Assembly: GCF_025398155.2 (NCBI RefSeq)
Contig: NZ_CP104562.2
Coordinates: forward strand, 5,456,001 to 5,520,000
DNA length: 64,000 nt
Reading direction: 5' to 3'
Origin: Roseateles amylovorans
GTDB taxonomy: Bacteria; Pseudomonadota; Gammaproteobacteria; Burkholderiales; Burkholderiaceae_C
Of this stretch, positions 63,464 through 64,000 are shown in pieces; position 1 is the stretch's first letter; each line of letters starts with the position of its first letter. The notes beneath the pieces are model-generated. The model was not told where the DNA came from, searched no databases, and saw only the letters and a list, made by a program, of their open reading frames with translations. The position numbers and the translations under genes were made by a program.

Positions 63464-64000
63464 TCAGAACGAGGTCCAGTCGTCGTCCCCGGCCATGACC
63501 GGCTGAGCGGCGTTGGCGGCGGCCTTCTCGGTGCGCACCACCTGAAGCTTCGGCGCAGTGGCCGGTGTCGACTTGACCGGTGCGCGGCGCTCGACCGGCG
63601 GCTTCAAGGTCGCAACGGCGGGCTTGGCTGCCGGGGCAACGGCAGGCCGGGCCATTGGCGCGGCGGCGGCCATCGGCTTGGCTTTGGCTTTGGCCATCAC
63701 GGCCGATGCCGCGACCACCACGTCCGTACGCGGCGCCACGGTGGCCCGCTGCGGCTGGTCGTCGACCCGGAAGACCGAGACGGCCGTGACCATTTCGGTC
63801 GCCTGACGTCGCATGCTCTCCGCGGCGGCGGCGCTTTGCTCCACCAGGGCGGCATTCTGCTGGGTGGCGCGGTCCATCTGGCTGACGGCCTCGCCCATCT
63901 GCGCCACGCCCGCGCTCTGCTCGACGCTGGCGGCGCTGATCTCGGCCACGATGTCACTCACGCGGCGAATGGAGCCGACCACTTCATCCATGGTGGCGCC
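63464..64000 (-). CDS. Methyl-accepting chemotaxis protein, C-terminal part (runs off the window)
   Basis: The visible part, about 178 residues, is the end of a chemoreceptor signalling domain (VSDIVAEISAASVEQSAGVAQM, MDRATQQNAALVEQSAAAAE) followed by a long Ala/Pro/Lys-rich linker. The protein ends in GDDDWTSF. The last residues resemble the C-terminal CheR/CheB docking pentapeptide of high-abundance E. coli receptors (NWETF). The gene continues past the right edge, so the ligand domain is not seen. Confidence 0.93.
   Translation of the reverse strand, partial: GATMDEVVGSIRRVSDIVAEISAASVEQSAGVAQMGEAVSQMDRATQQNAALVEQSAAAAESMRRQATEMVTAVSVFRVDDQPQRATVAPRTDVVVAASAVMAKAKAKPMAAAAPMARPAVAPAAKPAVATLKPPVERRAPVKSTPATAPKLQVVRTEKAAANAAQPVMAGDDDWTSF

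Overview
The window is 64 kb of GC-rich chromosome from a betaproteobacterium, most likely order Burkholderiales and close to the Roseateles/Mitsuaria/Rubrivivax/Leptothrix group. This placement is an inference from gene order and protein content. The signs are an ispB - tRNA-Pro - pilB - pilC - pilD - coaE - zapD - yacG block, an rplU-rpmA-obgE-proB block next to rppH and proS, a hemA-prfA-prmC-grxD-ubiX block, a Bug-type substrate-binding protein, and many standalone signalling proteins. Nearly everything is ordinary chromosomal core. There is no prophage, insertion sequence, CRISPR array or rRNA, and only one tRNA.

Layout. 0-9.2 kb: an ExaC-type aldehyde dehydrogenase with its DUF779 partner, a membrane diguanylate cyclase, a single-domain response regulator, a monooxygenase-like membrane protein, a secreted pectate lyase with a long Ala-Pro linker, and two exported cell-envelope proteins. 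9.4-21.6 kb: translation and cofactor genes (miaB, hemA, prfA, prmC, grxD, ubiX, proS, rppH) with a lytic transglycosylase and a DUF418 membrane protein. 21.7-26.7 kb: proB, obgE, rpmA, rplU on the minus strand, divergent from ispB and tRNA-Pro(CGG). 27.3-33.2 kb: type IV pilus assembly (pilB, pilC, pilD) running into coaE, zapD and yacG. 33.3-39.7 kb: glucose-6-phosphate metabolism, with tal-pgi divergent from zwf and followed by a HexR-like regulator. A perfect inverted repeat at the probable zwf promoter is a candidate HexR operator. 40-43.8 kb: a large S9 peptidase and two small envelope proteins. 44-49.7 kb: a 1,879-residue UvrA-family protein made of two complete UvrA units in one frame. 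50.1-55.7 kb: a response regulator, a decayed chemotaxis receptor, and a malonate-utilisation cluster (malonyl-CoA decarboxylase, Bug-type binding protein, malonyl-CoA synthetase). 55.9-64 kb: a second diguanylate cyclase, an exonuclease, a DedA-rhodanese fusion, a lipoprotein with a small partner, a methyltransferase, an acetyltransferase and the end of a chemotaxis receptor.

How it fits together. Two diguanylate cyclases with intact GGDEF and RxxD sites, pilus assembly genes, two receiver proteins and one and a half chemoreceptors suggest surface-associated, signal-responsive behaviour. Pectate lyase, malonate use and the HexR/zwf/pgi/tal region suggest growth on plant-derived carbon. The features most worth a second look are the double-length UvrA, the HexR-like operator, a 98-bp repeat family after zwf, a ribosome-binding-site hairpin pair ahead of the L,D-transpeptidase, a coiled-coil insertion in the S9 peptidase, and a lipoprotein/helical-protein pair with no recognised family.
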